From: Pseudomonas putida
GTDB lineage: Bacteria > Pseudomonadota > Gammaproteobacteria > Pseudomonadales > Pseudomonadaceae
Length of the DNA stretch: 64,000 nt
Direction of reading: 5' to 3'
NCBI RefSeq assembly: GCF_002906855.1
Contig: NZ_MINI01000038.1
Span: forward strand, 744,001-808,000
The number at the start of each line of letters is the position of its first letter. Positions within the stretch are counted from its first letter, which is position 1. The position numbers were made by a program, and so were the translations under genes. Shown piece after piece: positions 16,177 through 25,302 of this stretch. Under the pieces are notes generated by a model that was not told where the DNA came from, ran no database searches, and saw nothing but the letters and a program-made list of their open reading frames with translations.

Positions 16177-16836
16177 CTATAAGGTGTCGCGGCTGGCGTG
16201 GTACAGGCTGACCCGGCGGAATTCGTGCGGCTCGGCCAGGTCCGGCAGGGTCAGGGCTTCGAGCACGCCAAGCTGGCGGTAAAGCGGGTGGCTGAAATCA
16301 CGGACACGCGAGTCGGCCACCAGTGCCTGGCGGCCACGGCTCAGGAAGGCATCGAGCAGCGGCAGGTTGGCGCAGTCATAGAGCACGTCGGCGACCAGGA
16401 TCAGGTCGAAGCGGTCGGCTTCGGCGAAGAAGTCGCTGCTGTATCCCAGTTCGACATCGTTGAGCAGGGCATTGGCACGGCAGGCTTCCAGGGCCAGCGG
16501 GTCGAGATCACAGGCGATCACTTCCAGTGCCCCGGCACGGGCCGCCGCGATCCCGGCGATGCCGGAGCCGGCGCCAAAGTCCAGCACGCGCTTGCCGGCG
16601 ACCCACTCGGGGTGCGCACCCAGGTAGCGGGCCATGGCCAGGCCGCTGGCCCAGCAGAAACTCCAGTACGGCGGTTCTTCGAGGATGCGCCGGGTTTCCT
16701 CACTGCTGAAGGCGCGGTCCATGTTCTGATCATCGATCAGCCACAGCTTCAGTTCGCACTCGGGCAAGTCGCTGACCACCAGGCGCGCTTCGCCGATCAG
16801 GCCGCTGAGGGCCTGTTGCAGGGCAAGCGGCGCCAC
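16177..16836 (-). CDS. SAM-dependent methyltransferase (ETFB-type lysine methyltransferase-like)
   Basis: A class I methyltransferase of 219 residues. The SAM motif I is [12 protein letters not shown] at residues 84-95, followed by the acidic motif [10 protein letters not shown] and motif [11 protein letters not shown]. The DVLYD signature is shared with the protein lysine methyltransferase group that includes the ETF-beta enzyme, so a protein substrate is plausible but not shown. It starts with GTG directly after the ybaY stop codon, with no gap, so the two are co-translated. Confidence 0.82.
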   Translation of the reverse strand: MAPLALQQALSGLIGEARLVVSDLPECELKLWLIDDQNMDRAFSSEETRRILEEPPYWSFCWASGLAMARYLGAHPEWVAGKRVLDFGAGSGIAGIAAARAGALEVIACDLDPLALEACRANALLNDVELGYSSDFFAEADRFDLILVADVLYDCANLPLLDAFLSRGRQALVADSRVRDFSHPLYRQLGVLEALTLPDLAEPHEFRRVSLYHASRDTL

Positions 16837-17289
16837 TTACGGCGCCTTCTCGAAGCGCAGCGGGCCAGTGGCCTGGGTCTGGGCCTGGATGATACGCACG
16901 GGGGGCAGGTGCATGATCAGCTGGCCGGAACTGCTGGCGCGCCCGCGCAGCTCGACGCGGGCCCCGGCAGGGAAGGCTTCGGGGTTGAAACGCAGGTGAT
17001 AGGGCAGGGCCTGGCCGGTGCCGGTCAGGGTGCTGCTGGCCAGCAGCTGTTGCGGGCGGTCACGGTCGTCGATGACCAGCAGTGCCAGCTCCACGTCGGC
17101 GCCGGCGGGGATTTCCAGCAAGGTGCCGCTCAATTCACGCTGATAGGCCGGCAGCGGGCCAAGCGGTTCGGCATTTTTCGCCACCTTGGCCGCTGTTGGT
17201 GCGGGGACTGCTTCGGTCTTGGGGCGGTCACTGCCGCAGGCAGCGAGCAGGGAAGCGCAGCACAGCACGACGAGCGCACGAAGATGCAT
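16837..17289 (-). CDS. YbaY-family lipoprotein
   Basis: A 150-residue lipoprotein. The signal sequence ends in lipobox LLAAC, followed by a Pro/Ala/Lys linker and a YbaY domain ([23 protein letters not shown] ... [22 protein letters not shown]). The start at 17289 (MHLRALVV) has AAGGA eight bases upstream; the in-frame ATG at 17304 is less likely. It leads the ybaY-methyltransferase pair and is divergent from nrdR. The role is probably in the envelope but is unknown. Confidence 0.85.
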   Translation of the reverse strand: MHLRALVVLCCASLLAACGSDRPKTEAVPAPTAAKVAKNAEPLGPLPAYQRELSGTLLEIPAGADVELALLVIDDRDRPQQLLASSTLTGTGQALPYHLRFNPEAFPAGARVELRGRASSSGQLIMHLPPVRIIQAQTQATGPLRFEKAP

Positions 17290-17337
17290 GGGTGGGTCCT
17301 TCACGGGCAGAATTGTATGGATGTTAACCCCTTTGGC

Positions 17338-17365
17338 TTGTCTTGCCAGTGCAATGCGCTACCAT
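17338..17365 (+). promoter_or_regulatory. Putative sigma70 promoter of nrdR
   Basis: TTGTCT (17338-17343), a 16-base spacer and TACCAT (17360-17365) lie 30 bases before the nrdR start. This is a moderate match to the -35 and -10 consensus. Confidence 0.4.
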
Positions 17366-17394
17366 GGCCCTCCCTTTTTTTGTTGCCTGCCACC

Positions 17395-17859
17395 ATGCAC
17401 TGTCCCTTTTGCGGTGCCAACGACACCAAGGTCATCGACTCGCGTCTGGTCGCCGAGGGCGAACAGGTGCGCCGCCGCCGTGAATGCGTTGCCTGCGGCG
17501 AGCGCTTCACCACCTTCGAAACCGCAGAGCTGGTATTGCCCCGGCTGATCAAGCAGGACGGCACGCGCCAGCCCTTCGATGAAGACAAACTGCGCGCCGG
17601 CATGCAGCGTGCGCTGGAGAAGCGCCCGGTCAGCGTCGAGCGCCTGGAAGCTGCGCTGGCGCATATCAAGAGCCGCCTGCGCGCCACTGGCGAGCGTGAG
17701 GTCAAGTCACTGGTGGTAGGCGAAATGGTCATGGCCGAGCTGCGCAAGCTCGACGAAGTGGCCTATATCCGCTTCGCCTCGGTGTACCGGCGCTTCCAGG
17801 ACCTTGACGAATTCCGCGAAGAAATCGACCGCCTGGCCCGCGAGCCGGCCAAAGAGTGA
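17395..17859 (+). CDS. nrdR: Transcriptional repressor NrdR
   Basis: NrdR represses ribonucleotide reductase genes in response to ATP and dATP. The 154-residue product opens with the zinc ribbon (C3, C6, C31, C34: MHCPFC and CVACGERF) followed by the ATP-cone domain ([21 protein letters not shown]). The start is fixed by the zinc ribbon; the frame is open far upstream but that part is antisense shadow. It heads the ribD-ribC-ribBA run, with ribD two bases after its stop, a frequent arrangement in proteobacteria. Confidence 0.97.
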   Translation: MHCPFCGANDTKVIDSRLVAEGEQVRRRRECVACGERFTTFETAELVLPRLIKQDGTRQPFDEDKLRAGMQRALEKRPVSVERLEAALAHIKSRLRATGEREVKSLVVGEMVMAELRKLDEVAYIRFASVYRRFQDLDEFREEIDRLAREPAKE

Positions 17860-17861
17860 GC

Positions 17862-18992
17862 ATGCCCAGCCAGACCGCGATCCTCGACGCCCATTACATG
17901 GCCCGCGCGCTGGAGCTGGCGCGCAAGGGCGTGTACACCACCCACCCCAACCCGCGCGTGGGTTGCGTGATCGTCCGCGATGGCGAGGTAGTCGGTGAAG
18001 GCTGGCATGTGCGTGCCGGCGAGCCGCATGCCGAAGTGCATGCCCTGCGTCAGGCCGGCGAACTGGCCCGCGGCGCCTGCGCCTACGTGACCCTGGAACC
18101 GTGCAGCCACCATGGCCGCACGCCGCCGTGCGCCGAAGCGCTGGTCAAGGCCGGCGTGGCCCGTGTGGTCGCCGCCATGCAGGACCCCAACCCGCAAGTC
18201 GCAGGCCGAGGCCTGCGGCGCCTGGCCGATGCCGGCATCATCGTGGCCAGCGGCGTGCTCGAAGCCGAGGCCCGCGCCCTCAACCCCGGGTTCCTCAAAC
18301 GCATGGAACACGGCCTGCCGTTCGTTCGCGCCAAGCTGGCCATGAGCCTGGACGGCCGCACCGCCATGGCCAGCGGCGAAAGCCAGTGGATCACCGGGCC
18401 CGCAGCCCGCTCGGCGGTGCAGCGCCTGCGCGCCCGCTCCAGCGCGGTGCTGACCAGCGCGGCCAGCGTGCTGGCCGACAACGCGCGGATGACCGTGCGT
18501 GGCGCCGAGCTGGGCCTGGATGCCGAAACCACCGCCCTGGCGCTGAGCCGCACGCCGTTGCGCGTGCTGATCGACGGCCGCCTGCGTTTGCCGCTGGACG
18601 CGCCGTTCTTCCAGGCCGGCCCGGTACTGGTGGTCACCGCCGTCGCAGATGACCCGCGCTTTGCCGCTGCCGGCCATGAACTGCTTAGCCTGCCGGGCGA
18701 CAATGGCCAAGTTGACCTGCCAGCACTGTTGCAGGTGCTGGCTGCGCGCGGCGTCAACGAAATCCTGCTGGAGGCCGGTGCCGGCCTGGTCGGCGCCTTT
18801 GCCCAGCTGGGCCTGATCGACGAATACCAGCTGTTCGTCGCCGGCACCTTCCTCGGCTCCCAGGCCCGGCCATTGCTGGACTGGCCGCTGGACAAGATGA
18901 GCCAGGCACCGCGGCTGAAAATCACCGAAATGCGCGCAGTGGGCGATGACTGGCGGGTCACGGTCATCCCTCTGCCAGCGCCCGGCGTATAA
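17862..18992 (+). CDS. ribD: Bifunctional riboflavin deaminase/reductase RibD
   Basis: RibD deaminates diaminohydroxyphosphoribosylaminopyrimidine and then reduces the ribose, two early steps of riboflavin synthesis. The N-terminal deaminase has the zinc ligands H57-A-E59 and P80-C81 with C90 (LEPCSHHGRTPPC). The reductase domain begins near residue 150 (RAKLAMSLDGRTAMASGESQWITG). Length is 376 residues. ATG 17862 is two bases after the nrdR stop; a GTG at 17856 overlapping that stop is possible. Confidence 0.96.
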   Translation: MPSQTAILDAHYMARALELARKGVYTTHPNPRVGCVIVRDGEVVGEGWHVRAGEPHAEVHALRQAGELARGACAYVTLEPCSHHGRTPPCAEALVKAGVARVVAAMQDPNPQVAGRGLRRLADAGIIVASGVLEAEARALNPGFLKRMEHGLPFVRAKLAMSLDGRTAMASGESQWITGPAARSAVQRLRARSSAVLTSAASVLADNARMTVRGAELGLDAETTALALSRTPLRVLIDGRLRLPLDAPFFQAGPVLVVTAVADDPRFAAAGHELLSLPGDNGQVDLPALLQVLAARGVNEILLEAGAGLVGAFAQLGLIDEYQLFVAGTFLGSQARPLLDWPLDKMSQAPRLKITEMRAVGDDWRVTVIPLPAPGV

Positions 18993-19034
18993 TGCCTGGC
19001 TTGCCCCGCGCAACCTGTTTCTGAGGAAGTCCCC

Positions 19035-19700
19035 ATGTTCACCGGCATCATCGAATCCATCGGCACCATCCGCAGCCTGACCCCCAAGGGCGGTGACGTG
19101 CGCGTCTACGTCGAAACCGGCAAGCTCGACCTGGGTGACGTAAAGCTCGGCGACAGCATCGCCGTCAACGGCGTGTGCCTGACCGCCGTCGAGCTGCCGG
19201 GCAACGGGTTCTGGGCCGACGTCAGCGTCGAAACCCTCAAGCGCACCGCGTTCATCGACCTCAAGAGCGGCAGCAAGGTCAACCTGGAAAAAGCCCTGAC
19301 CCCGACCACCCGCCTGGGCGGCCACCTGGTCAGCGGCCACGTCGACGGCGTCGGTGAAATCATCTCGCGCAGCGATAACGCCCGCGCCATCCAGTTCCGC
19401 GTGCGCGCGCCCAAGGAGCTGGCCAAGTACATCGCCCACAAGGGTTCGATCACCGTCGACGGCACCAGCCTGACGGTCAACGAGGTCAATGGCGCCGAAT
19501 TCGAGCTGACCATTGTCCCGCATACCCTGTCCGAAACCATCATGGCCGACTACCGCGCAGGGCGTCGGGTCAACCTTGAGGTCGACTTGCTGGCCCGTTA
19601 CCTGGAGCGTTTGCTGCTGGGCGACAAGGCTGCCGAACCGAGCAAGGGCAGTGGCATCACCGAAAGCTTCCTGGCCGCCAACGGCTTCATGAAATCCTGA
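19035..19700 (+). CDS. ribC: Riboflavin synthase, alpha subunit
   Basis: It dismutates two molecules of 6,7-dimethyl-8-ribityllumazine to riboflavin and a pyrimidinedione. The 221-residue protein has the two repeated lumazine-binding barrels: MFTGIIESIGTI with GDSIAVNGVCLTA in the first and LGGHLVSGHVDGVGEI with GSITVDGTSLTV in the second. The AGGAAG ribosome site is in place. It sits between ribD and ribBA. The symbol is ribC or ribE depending on the scheme. Confidence 0.96.
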   Translation: MFTGIIESIGTIRSLTPKGGDVRVYVETGKLDLGDVKLGDSIAVNGVCLTAVELPGNGFWADVSVETLKRTAFIDLKSGSKVNLEKALTPTTRLGGHLVSGHVDGVGEIISRSDNARAIQFRVRAPKELAKYIAHKGSITVDGTSLTVNEVNGAEFELTIVPHTLSETIMADYRAGRRVNLEVDLLARYLERLLLGDKAAEPSKGSGITESFLAANGFMKS

Positions 19701-19718
19701 TTGAGAAGGGGGTGCCGA

Positions 19719-20810
19719 GTGGCGCTCAACAGCATCGAAGAACTGGTCGAAGACATCCGCCAGGGCAAAATGGTCATCCTCATGGATGACGAAGACCGCG
19801 AGAACGAAGGCGACATCATCATGGCGGCCGAGTGCTGCCTGCCTGAGCACATCAACTTCATGGCCAAGCACGCCCGCGGCCTGATCTGCATGCCGATGAC
19901 CCGCGAGCGCTGCGAAACCCTGAAACTGCCGCTGATGGCGCCGCGCAACGGTTCGGGCTTCGGCACCAAGTTCACCGTGTCGATCGAAGCCGCCGAGGGC
20001 GTCACCACCGGCATTTCCGCCGCTGACCGCGCGCGCACCGTGCAGGCTGCCGCTGCCAAGGACGCCAAGGCCGAAGACATCGTCAGCCCAGGCCACATCT
20101 TCCCGCTGATGGCCCAGCCGGGCGGCACCCTGGCCCGCGCCGGCCACACCGAAGCAGCTTGCGACCTGGCGCGCATGGCGGGCTTTGAGCCGAGCGGCGT
20201 GATCTGCGAAGTGATGAACGACGACGGCACCATGTCGCGCCGCGCCGAGCTGGAAGTGTTCGCCGCCGAGCACGGCCTGAAGATCGGCACCATTGCCGAC
20301 CTGATCCACTACCGCATGATCCACGAGCGCACCGTGCAGCGCGTCTCCGAGCAGCCGATCGAGAGCGAGCTGGGCGAGTTCAACCTGGTTACCTACCGTG
20401 ATGCGGTGGAAGGCGACGTGCACATGGCCCTGACCCTGGGCAACATCTGCGCCGAAGAGCCGACCCTGGTGCGCGTGCACAACATGGACCCGCTGCGCGA
20501 CCTGCTGCTGGTCAAGCAGCCGGGCCGCTGGAGCCTGCGCGCGGCCATGGCCGCCGTGGCCGAGGCGGGCAGTGGCGTGGTACTGCTGCTGGGCCACCCG
20601 CTGGACGGCGACGTGCTGCTGGCGCACATCCGCGAGAGCGCGGGCGATGCACCGACCAAGGCACCGACCACCTACAGCACCGTCGGTGCCGGTTCGCAGA
20701 TCCTGCGTGACCTCGGCGTGCGCAAGATGCGCCTGATGAGTTCGCCGATGAAGTTCAATGCGATATCCGGATTCGATCTGGAAGTTGTAGAATACGTGCC
20801 CTCCGAGTGA
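19719..20810 (+). CDS. ribBA: RibBA: DHBP synthase with degenerate GTP cyclohydrolase II domain
   Basis: The N-terminal 200 residues are 3,4-dihydroxy-2-butanone-4-phosphate synthase (LMDDEDRENEGD at 21-32, with IVSPGHIFPL and RAGHTEA). The C-terminal part aligns to GTP cyclohydrolase II but lacks its zinc site: against RibA C54, C65 and C67 (24269-24886) the matching positions here are about D257, P268 and R270, and the GRG(I/L)GL motif is missing. It is therefore predicted to make DHBP only. The start is GTG 19719 with GAAGGGGG upstream, 18 bases after ribC. Length is 363 residues. Confidence 0.93.
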   Translation: MALNSIEELVEDIRQGKMVILMDDEDRENEGDIIMAAECCLPEHINFMAKHARGLICMPMTRERCETLKLPLMAPRNGSGFGTKFTVSIEAAEGVTTGISAADRARTVQAAAAKDAKAEDIVSPGHIFPLMAQPGGTLARAGHTEAACDLARMAGFEPSGVICEVMNDDGTMSRRAELEVFAAEHGLKIGTIADLIHYRMIHERTVQRVSEQPIESELGEFNLVTYRDAVEGDVHMALTLGNICAEEPTLVRVHNMDPLRDLLLVKQPGRWSLRAAMAAVAEAGSGVVLLLGHPLDGDVLLAHIRESAGDAPTKAPTTYSTVGAGSQILRDLGVRKMRLMSSPMKFNAISGFDLEVVEYVPSE

Positions 20811-20854
20811 CTTGAGGCGGCATTGACGCCCTGAGCTCGAGTCCAGACCCCTGT

Positions 20855-20878
20855 CGAGGCCGCTTGTATGCGGCCTCG
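20855..20878 (+). other. Hairpin between ribBA and ribH
   Basis: CGAGGCCGC, loop TTGTAT, GCGGCCTCG is a perfect 9-base stem, 24 bases before the ribH start. There is no T-run, so it is more likely an mRNA stability or partial-attenuation hairpin than a full terminator. Confidence 0.45.
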
Positions 20879-20901
20879 CTCTTGAAGATGAGAATATCGG
20901 A

Positions 20902-21378
20902 ATGACCCTGAAGACCATCGAAGGTACCTTCATCGCCCCCAAAGGTCGCTATGCTTTGGTGGTTGGCCGCTTCAACAGCTTCGTCGTCGAAAGCCTGGTA
21001 AGCGGCGCCGTTGATACCCTGGTACGCCACGGTGTCAGCGAAAGCGACATCACCATCATCCGTGCCCCGGGCGCGTTCGAAATCCCGCTGGTGGCACAGA
21101 AAGTCGCCCAGCAAGGTGAATACAACGCGATCATCGCCCTGGGCGCAGTGATCCGTGGCGGTACCCCGCACTTCGAATACGTGGCGGGCGAATGCACCAA
21201 GGGCCTGGCCCAGGTGTCCATGGAGTTCGGCGTTCCGGTGGCCTTCGGCGTTCTGACCGTCGACTCCATCGAGCAAGCCATCGAGCGCTCCGGCACCAAG
21301 GCTGGCAACAAAGGCGGTGAAGCTGCCCTGTCCGCTCTGGAAATGGTCAGCCTGCTGGCGCAGTTGGAGGCCAAGTGA
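20902..21378 (+). CDS. ribH: 6,7-dimethyl-8-ribityllumazine synthase
   Basis: It condenses DHBP with the ribitylaminopyrimidine to give lumazine, the penultimate step to riboflavin. The 158-residue protein shows the family segments [35 protein letters not shown] and [17 protein letters not shown] with the catalytic His in PHFEYV. It overlaps nusB by four bases, the common ribH-nusB coupling. Confidence 0.97.
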
Positions 21379-21875
21379 TTAGCGACGAAAGCGATCGTTT
21401 CAACCCGCGCGATCCAAAACCTGCGGATGCCGGCAAGCCATCGAAGAGCGCCAAGCGCCGCGAAGCCCGCAAGCTCGCGACCCAGGCCCTGTACCAGTGG
21501 CACATGGCCCAGCATTCGCTGAACGAGATCGAAGCGCAGTTCCGGGTGGATAACGATTTCACCGATGTCGACGGTGCCTATTTCCGCGAGATCCTCCACG
21601 GGGTCCCGGCGATCAAGGGCGAAATCGACAAGGCGCTGGTGCCTTGCATGACCATCGCCCTGGAAGAGCTCGACCCGGTCGAGCTGGCCGTGTTGCGGCT
21701 GTCCACCTGGGAACTGATCAAGCGCGTCGACGTACCGTACCGCGTGGTGATCAACGAAGGCGTGGAACTGGCCAAGGTCTTCGGTGCCACCGACGGCCAC
21801 AAGTTCGTCAACGGTGTGCTGGACAAGCTCGCCCCGGCCCTGCGTGAAGCAGAAGTCAAGGCGAATAAGCGCTGA
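21375..21875 (+). CDS. nusB: Transcription antitermination factor NusB
   Basis: NusB binds boxA RNA with NusE and supports antitermination in rRNA operons. The 166-residue all-helical protein contains [20 protein letters not shown] near residues 27-46 and the C-terminal [31 protein letters not shown] typical of the family. GTG start overlapping the ribH stop. Confidence 0.96.
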
Positions 21876-21893
21876 TTCTGGCGCTGCCTGCCC

Positions 21894-22862
21894 ATGGGTG
21901 AGTTCGAGCTGATCAACCATTACTTCGCCGCCGCGCCTTGTGCGCAGGGCGGCGAGGGTGTGGCCCTGGGTATCGGCGACGACTGTGCCCTGCTGGACCT
22001 TCCACCCGGTGAACAACTGGCGGTGTCGACCGACACCCTGGTCGCCGGGGTGCATTTCCCCGCGGTGTGCGATCCGCTGCTGCTTGGCCAGCGCTCGTTG
22101 GCCGTGGCGGCCAGTGACCTGGCGGCCATGGGCGCGACGGCGATCGGCTTCACCCTCGCCCTGACCCTGCCTGATGTCGGCCCCGACTGGCTGGCGGCCT
22201 ATGCCGACGGTCTCAGCCGTATGGCCCACCGTTGCCGCATGAGCCTGATCGGTGGGGATACCACCCGTGGTCCGCTGAGCATCACCGTCACCGTGTTCGG
22301 CCGCGTGCCGGCCGGCCAGGCGTTGCGCCGCAGCGGCGCACGGCCGGGCGACCTGCTGTGTGTCGGCGGCTCGCTCGGCAAGGCGGCAGGGGCGTTGCCG
22401 CTGGTACTGGGTGAGCGCGAGGCGCCGGTGGAACTGGCCGAGCCGCTGCTCCAGCACTACTGGTCGCCGATGCCTCAGCTCAACCTGGGCCAGCTGCTGC
22501 GCGGCCGGGCCACGGCGGCGTTGGACATTTCCGATGGCCTGCTCGCCGACTGTGGGCATATCGCCAAGGCGTCCGGGGTCGCACTAGAGGTGAACCTGGC
22601 GCAGGTGCCAGTGTCTCCTGCATTGGAAGCCTTCCTTGGCCAGGATGCGGCACGGCTGGCAGCGCTGACCGGTGGCGACGACTATGTACTGGCCTTCACC
22701 CTGCCGCCTGCGGCGCTCGCCCCGCTGACCGACCTCGGTTTCGCCGAGGTGCACGTGATCGGCCGCGTGCTCGAAGGCCAGGGCGTGACCCTGCGCGACT
22801 CGCAGGGCCAGGACATCACCCCGGTTCAACGGGGCTATCAACACTTTAGGGAGACACCGTGA
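21894..22862 (+). CDS. thiL: Thiamine-monophosphate kinase
   Basis: ThiL phosphorylates thiamine monophosphate to thiamine pyrophosphate. Its 322 residues show the PurM-like motifs GEFELI at the start, GIGDDCALLDLP (metal-binding Asp), ASDLAAMGA, GGDTTRGPLSITVTVFG and ALDISDGLLAD. It follows nusB by 18 bases and overlaps pgpA by four. Confidence 0.96.
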   Translation: MGEFELINHYFAAAPCAQGGEGVALGIGDDCALLDLPPGEQLAVSTDTLVAGVHFPAVCDPLLLGQRSLAVAASDLAAMGATAIGFTLALTLPDVGPDWLAAYADGLSRMAHRCRMSLIGGDTTRGPLSITVTVFGRVPAGQALRRSGARPGDLLCVGGSLGKAAGALPLVLGEREAPVELAEPLLQHYWSPMPQLNLGQLLRGRATAALDISDGLLADCGHIAKASGVALEVNLAQVPVSPALEAFLGQDAARLAALTGGDDYVLAFTLPPAALAPLTDLGFAEVHVIGRVLEGQGVTLRDSQGQDITPVQRGYQHFRETP

Positions 22863-23362
22863 CCGACCACCCCAACCAGGTGCCTGCGGAGTTCGTTCCG
22901 CCATCGGTCTGGCGCAACCCGTGGCACTTCATCGCCTTTGGCTTCGGCTCTGGCACCCTGCCCAAGGCCCCCGGCACCTGGGGGTCGATGGTTGCGATCC
23001 CGTTCATCCCGCTGTGGCAGATGCTGCCCGACTGGGGCTACTGGCTGCTGCTGGGCGTGATGATGCTGTTCGGCTTCTGGCTGTGCGGTAAAGTTGCGAA
23101 TGACTTGCGTGTGCACGACCATGAAGGCATTGTCTGGGACGAGATGGTCGGCATGTGGATCACCCTCTGGCTGGTGCCGGAAGGGTGGCAGTGGATCCTC
23201 GCCGGGTTCCTGATGTTCCGCTTCTTCGACATTCTCAAGCCATGGCCGATTCGCTGGATCGACCGCCATGTGCACGGGGGTGTCGGGATCATGCTCGACG
23301 ATATCCTGGCCGGTGTTTTCGCCTGGCTGGGCATGCAGATTCTGGTGTGGGCGGTAGGCTGA
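22859..23362 (+). CDS. pgpA: Phosphatidylglycerophosphatase A
   Basis: PgpA removes the phosphate from phosphatidylglycerophosphate in the inner membrane to give phosphatidylglycerol. The 167-residue protein has the family start region GFGSGTLPKAPGTWGS, three or four hydrophobic segments and the conserved acidic segment DEMVGMWI with a final DDILAGVFA. GTG start within the end of thiL. Confidence 0.95.
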   Translation: MTDHPNQVPAEFVPPSVWRNPWHFIAFGFGSGTLPKAPGTWGSMVAIPFIPLWQMLPDWGYWLLLGVMMLFGFWLCGKVANDLRVHDHEGIVWDEMVGMWITLWLVPEGWQWILAGFLMFRFFDILKPWPIRWIDRHVHGGVGIMLDDILAGVFAWLGMQILVWAVG

Positions 23363-23378
23363 AGCGGGGAGCGTTTCG

Positions 23379-24122
23379 ATGGCCATAAGGACTGTGCTGC
23401 TGGCAATGATGCTGAGCCTTGCTCCTTGGGCGATGGCGGCCGATGCGCTACCGAAGCAGATTCATCTGGTCAGCGAAGAGTGGATTGATTACACCAACGC
23501 CGATGGCAGCGGTGTGGCCTGGGATGTGTTGCGCAAGGTGTTCGAGCCTGCCGGGGTCAAGGTGGTGCCTCAGAGTGCGCCTTACAGCCGCGCGGTTGGC
23601 CTGGTCAAGCGTGGCGAGGCGGATGCCTGGGTCGGGTCGTACAAGGAAGAAAACGACGACAACCTCTACCCGCGCTGGCATTTCGATATGGACCACATCT
23701 ATGCCCTGGGCCTGGCCAGCAAGCCGGTGCCGACCTTGGCCACCGTCGGCCAGTACCGCCTGGCCTGGGTGCGTGGCTATGACTACAGCAGTTACCTGCC
23801 CAACGCGCACAACTTCCGCGAAATCCAGCGCCGTGAAGGCATCCTGCCGATGCTCGAACATGAGCGTGTGGATTTCTACATCGATGCGCAGACCGAAGTT
23901 GACTATGTGCTCGGGCAGGCCTCGCAGCCGGAGCGTTTTCGCAGCACCCATGTGGCCGAGCTGCCGTTGTACCTGGCGTTCTCCAGGAACGAGCACGCCA
24001 AAGCCCTGTGCGACCTGTTCGACAAACGCATGGCCGAGCTGGTGCACAGCGGCGAGCTGAAGCCGATCTTCGAGCACTGGAAGCAACCGTATCCCTTCAC
24101 AGCGGACAGCAAACCGCAATAA
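23379..24122 (+). CDS. Periplasmic solute-binding protein (SBP_bac_3 type)
   Basis: A 247-residue exported protein with a signal peptide ending APWAMAAD and a type II binding-protein fold: first lobe YTNADGSGVAWDVLRKVFEPAGVKV, then KRGEADAWVGSYKE, and closing lobe LAWVRGYDYSSYLPN. No permease or ATPase gene is adjacent, so it may serve an orphan role or a transporter elsewhere. It begins 16 bases after pgpA. Ligand unknown; an amino acid is the usual guess for the fold. Confidence 0.78.
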   Translation: MAIRTVLLAMMLSLAPWAMAADALPKQIHLVSEEWIDYTNADGSGVAWDVLRKVFEPAGVKVVPQSAPYSRAVGLVKRGEADAWVGSYKEENDDNLYPRWHFDMDHIYALGLASKPVPTLATVGQYRLAWVRGYDYSSYLPNAHNFREIQRREGILPMLEHERVDFYIDAQTEVDYVLGQASQPERFRSTHVAELPLYLAFSRNEHAKALCDLFDKRMAELVHSGELKPIFEHWKQPYPFTADSKPQ

Positions 24123-24219
24123 CCCGTTCTGGCACAGCTCGCTCCCACAGTGACAGCTAAGCATCGAACTTTTCGATCTTAAGCCACGGTATTCAACGAG
24201 CGCACACGCGGCGACCTGC

Positions 24220-24228
24220 TGATACAAT
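24220..24228 (+). promoter_or_regulatory. Putative extended -10 promoter of ribA
   Basis: TGATACAAT (TGN plus TACAAT at 24223-24228) lies 40 bases before the ribA start codon. No good -35 is visible, as expected for an extended -10 promoter. Upstream, 24125-24160 carries a partial REP-like half. Confidence 0.4.
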
Positions 24229-24268
24229 CGGCTCACGAGAAATTTCCTACTTTATCCAGGAGCACAAC

Positions 24269-24886
24269 GTGCCCGTCGTCTTTGTTGCCGCCTCGAAACT
24301 CCCGACTCCTTTTGCGATCTTCACCATGCATGGCTTCCTCGACGAAGCCACTGGCCGTGAGCACGTGGTGCTCAGCCTGGGTGATATCGCCGACGGCGAG
24401 CCGGTGCTGGGGCGTCTGCACTCCGAGTGCCTGACCGGCGATGCCCTGTTCAGCCAGCGCTGCGACTGTGGTTCGCAGCTGGAAGCCGCGCTGCAGGCTA
24501 TCGCCCGCGAAGGCCGTGGCGTGCTGCTGTACCTGCGTCAGGAAGGCCGCGGCATCGGCCTTTTGAACAAGATCCGCGCCTATGAGCTGCAGGACGGTGG
24601 TGCCGACACCGTCGAGGCCAACGAGCGCCTGGGCTTCGCCGCCGATCAGCGCGACTATGCCATGTGCCTGCCAATGCTCGAGCACCTGGGTGTGAAAGCG
24701 CTGCGCCTGATGACCAACAACCCGCGCAAGGTCAAGGCGCTGACCGACATGAACATCAAGGTCGCCGAGCGCGTGCCGCTGCACACCGGGCACAACCCGC
24801 ACAACCGTTACTACCTGGCGACCAAGGCTGGCAAGCTCGGTCACATGCTGGGTAACGAACACCAGGGCGAGGTGCCCCAGGCGTGA
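24269..24886 (+). CDS. ribA: GTP cyclohydrolase II
   Basis: RibA opens GTP to formate, pyrophosphate and the pyrimidine that starts riboflavin synthesis. The 205-residue protein keeps all three zinc cysteines C54, C65 and C67 (HSECLTGD and QRCDCGSQ) and the catalytic [12 protein letters not shown]. It starts at GTG 24269 with AGGAG upstream. With the cyclohydrolase half of RibBA degenerate, this gene must supply the activity. Its stop overlaps the next gene by four bases. Confidence 0.97.
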   Translation: MPVVFVAASKLPTPFAIFTMHGFLDEATGREHVVLSLGDIADGEPVLGRLHSECLTGDALFSQRCDCGSQLEAALQAIAREGRGVLLYLRQEGRGIGLLNKIRAYELQDGGADTVEANERLGFAADQRDYAMCLPMLEHLGVKALRLMTNNPRKVKALTDMNIKVAERVPLHTGHNPHNRYYLATKAGKLGHMLGNEHQGEVPQA

Positions 24887-25302
24887 CCCGCGGCGAGGTC
24901 AAGCGGCGCCTGGCGCTGGCCTGGTGGCAGTACCTGGCAGTCGGCCTGGTGCCGCTGCCGGTGATGGCCTGGGCCTTTGGCGGCGGCGATGCGCTGATCC
25001 CGGTGCTGGCGATGCCGCTGTTCATCGCCGGTGCCGCGACCATGTTCCTCAGCCTGCCGCGCTTCGGCGCCTACAAGCGGGCACTGATCGCCACCTCGAA
25101 GGTGCTGGGCACGGCTGAAGAGCCAGCCGCCTGGATCATCCTGGCGCGGGTGCGGCGCATGGCCATGCTGTTTGCCTGCTTCCCGGCCTGGATCGCTGCG
25201 CTGTCGGTGCTGGTCGGGCTGGAGGCGGTGCCGCAGATCCTCCTCGCGCTGTCCACCGTGGTGCTGCTCTACCTCTACCGCATTCCGCGTCAGCTGGGCT
25301 GA
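24883..25302 (+). CDS. Small membrane protein, unknown function
   Basis: A 139-residue protein with about four hydrophobic segments (near residues 15-35, 38-56, 85-110 and 112-132). It uses a GTG start overlapping the ribA stop and its own stop shares one base with the btuF-like start, so it is in a tight operon. I recognise no family. A helper role in the membrane for one of its neighbours is only a guess from position. Confidence 0.7.
   Translation: MTRGEVKRRLALAWWQYLAVGLVPLPVMAWAFGGGDALIPVLAMPLFIAGAATMFLSLPRFGAYKRALIATSKVLGTAEEPAAWIILARVRRMAMLFACFPAWIAALSVLVGLEAVPQILLALSTVVLLYLYRIPRQLG

Noticed and set aside
16198..17394. Long N-terminal extension of the nrdR frame
   Set aside because: It runs antisense through the methyltransferase and ybaY genes; NrdR is complete from 17395 with its zinc ribbon at the N-terminus.
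17763..20942. Open frame of 1059 residues on the minus strand across ribD, ribC and ribBA
   Set aside because: It is antisense to three clearly recognised genes, has the Ala/Gly/His/Gln-rich composition typical of high-GC shadow frames and shows no domain.
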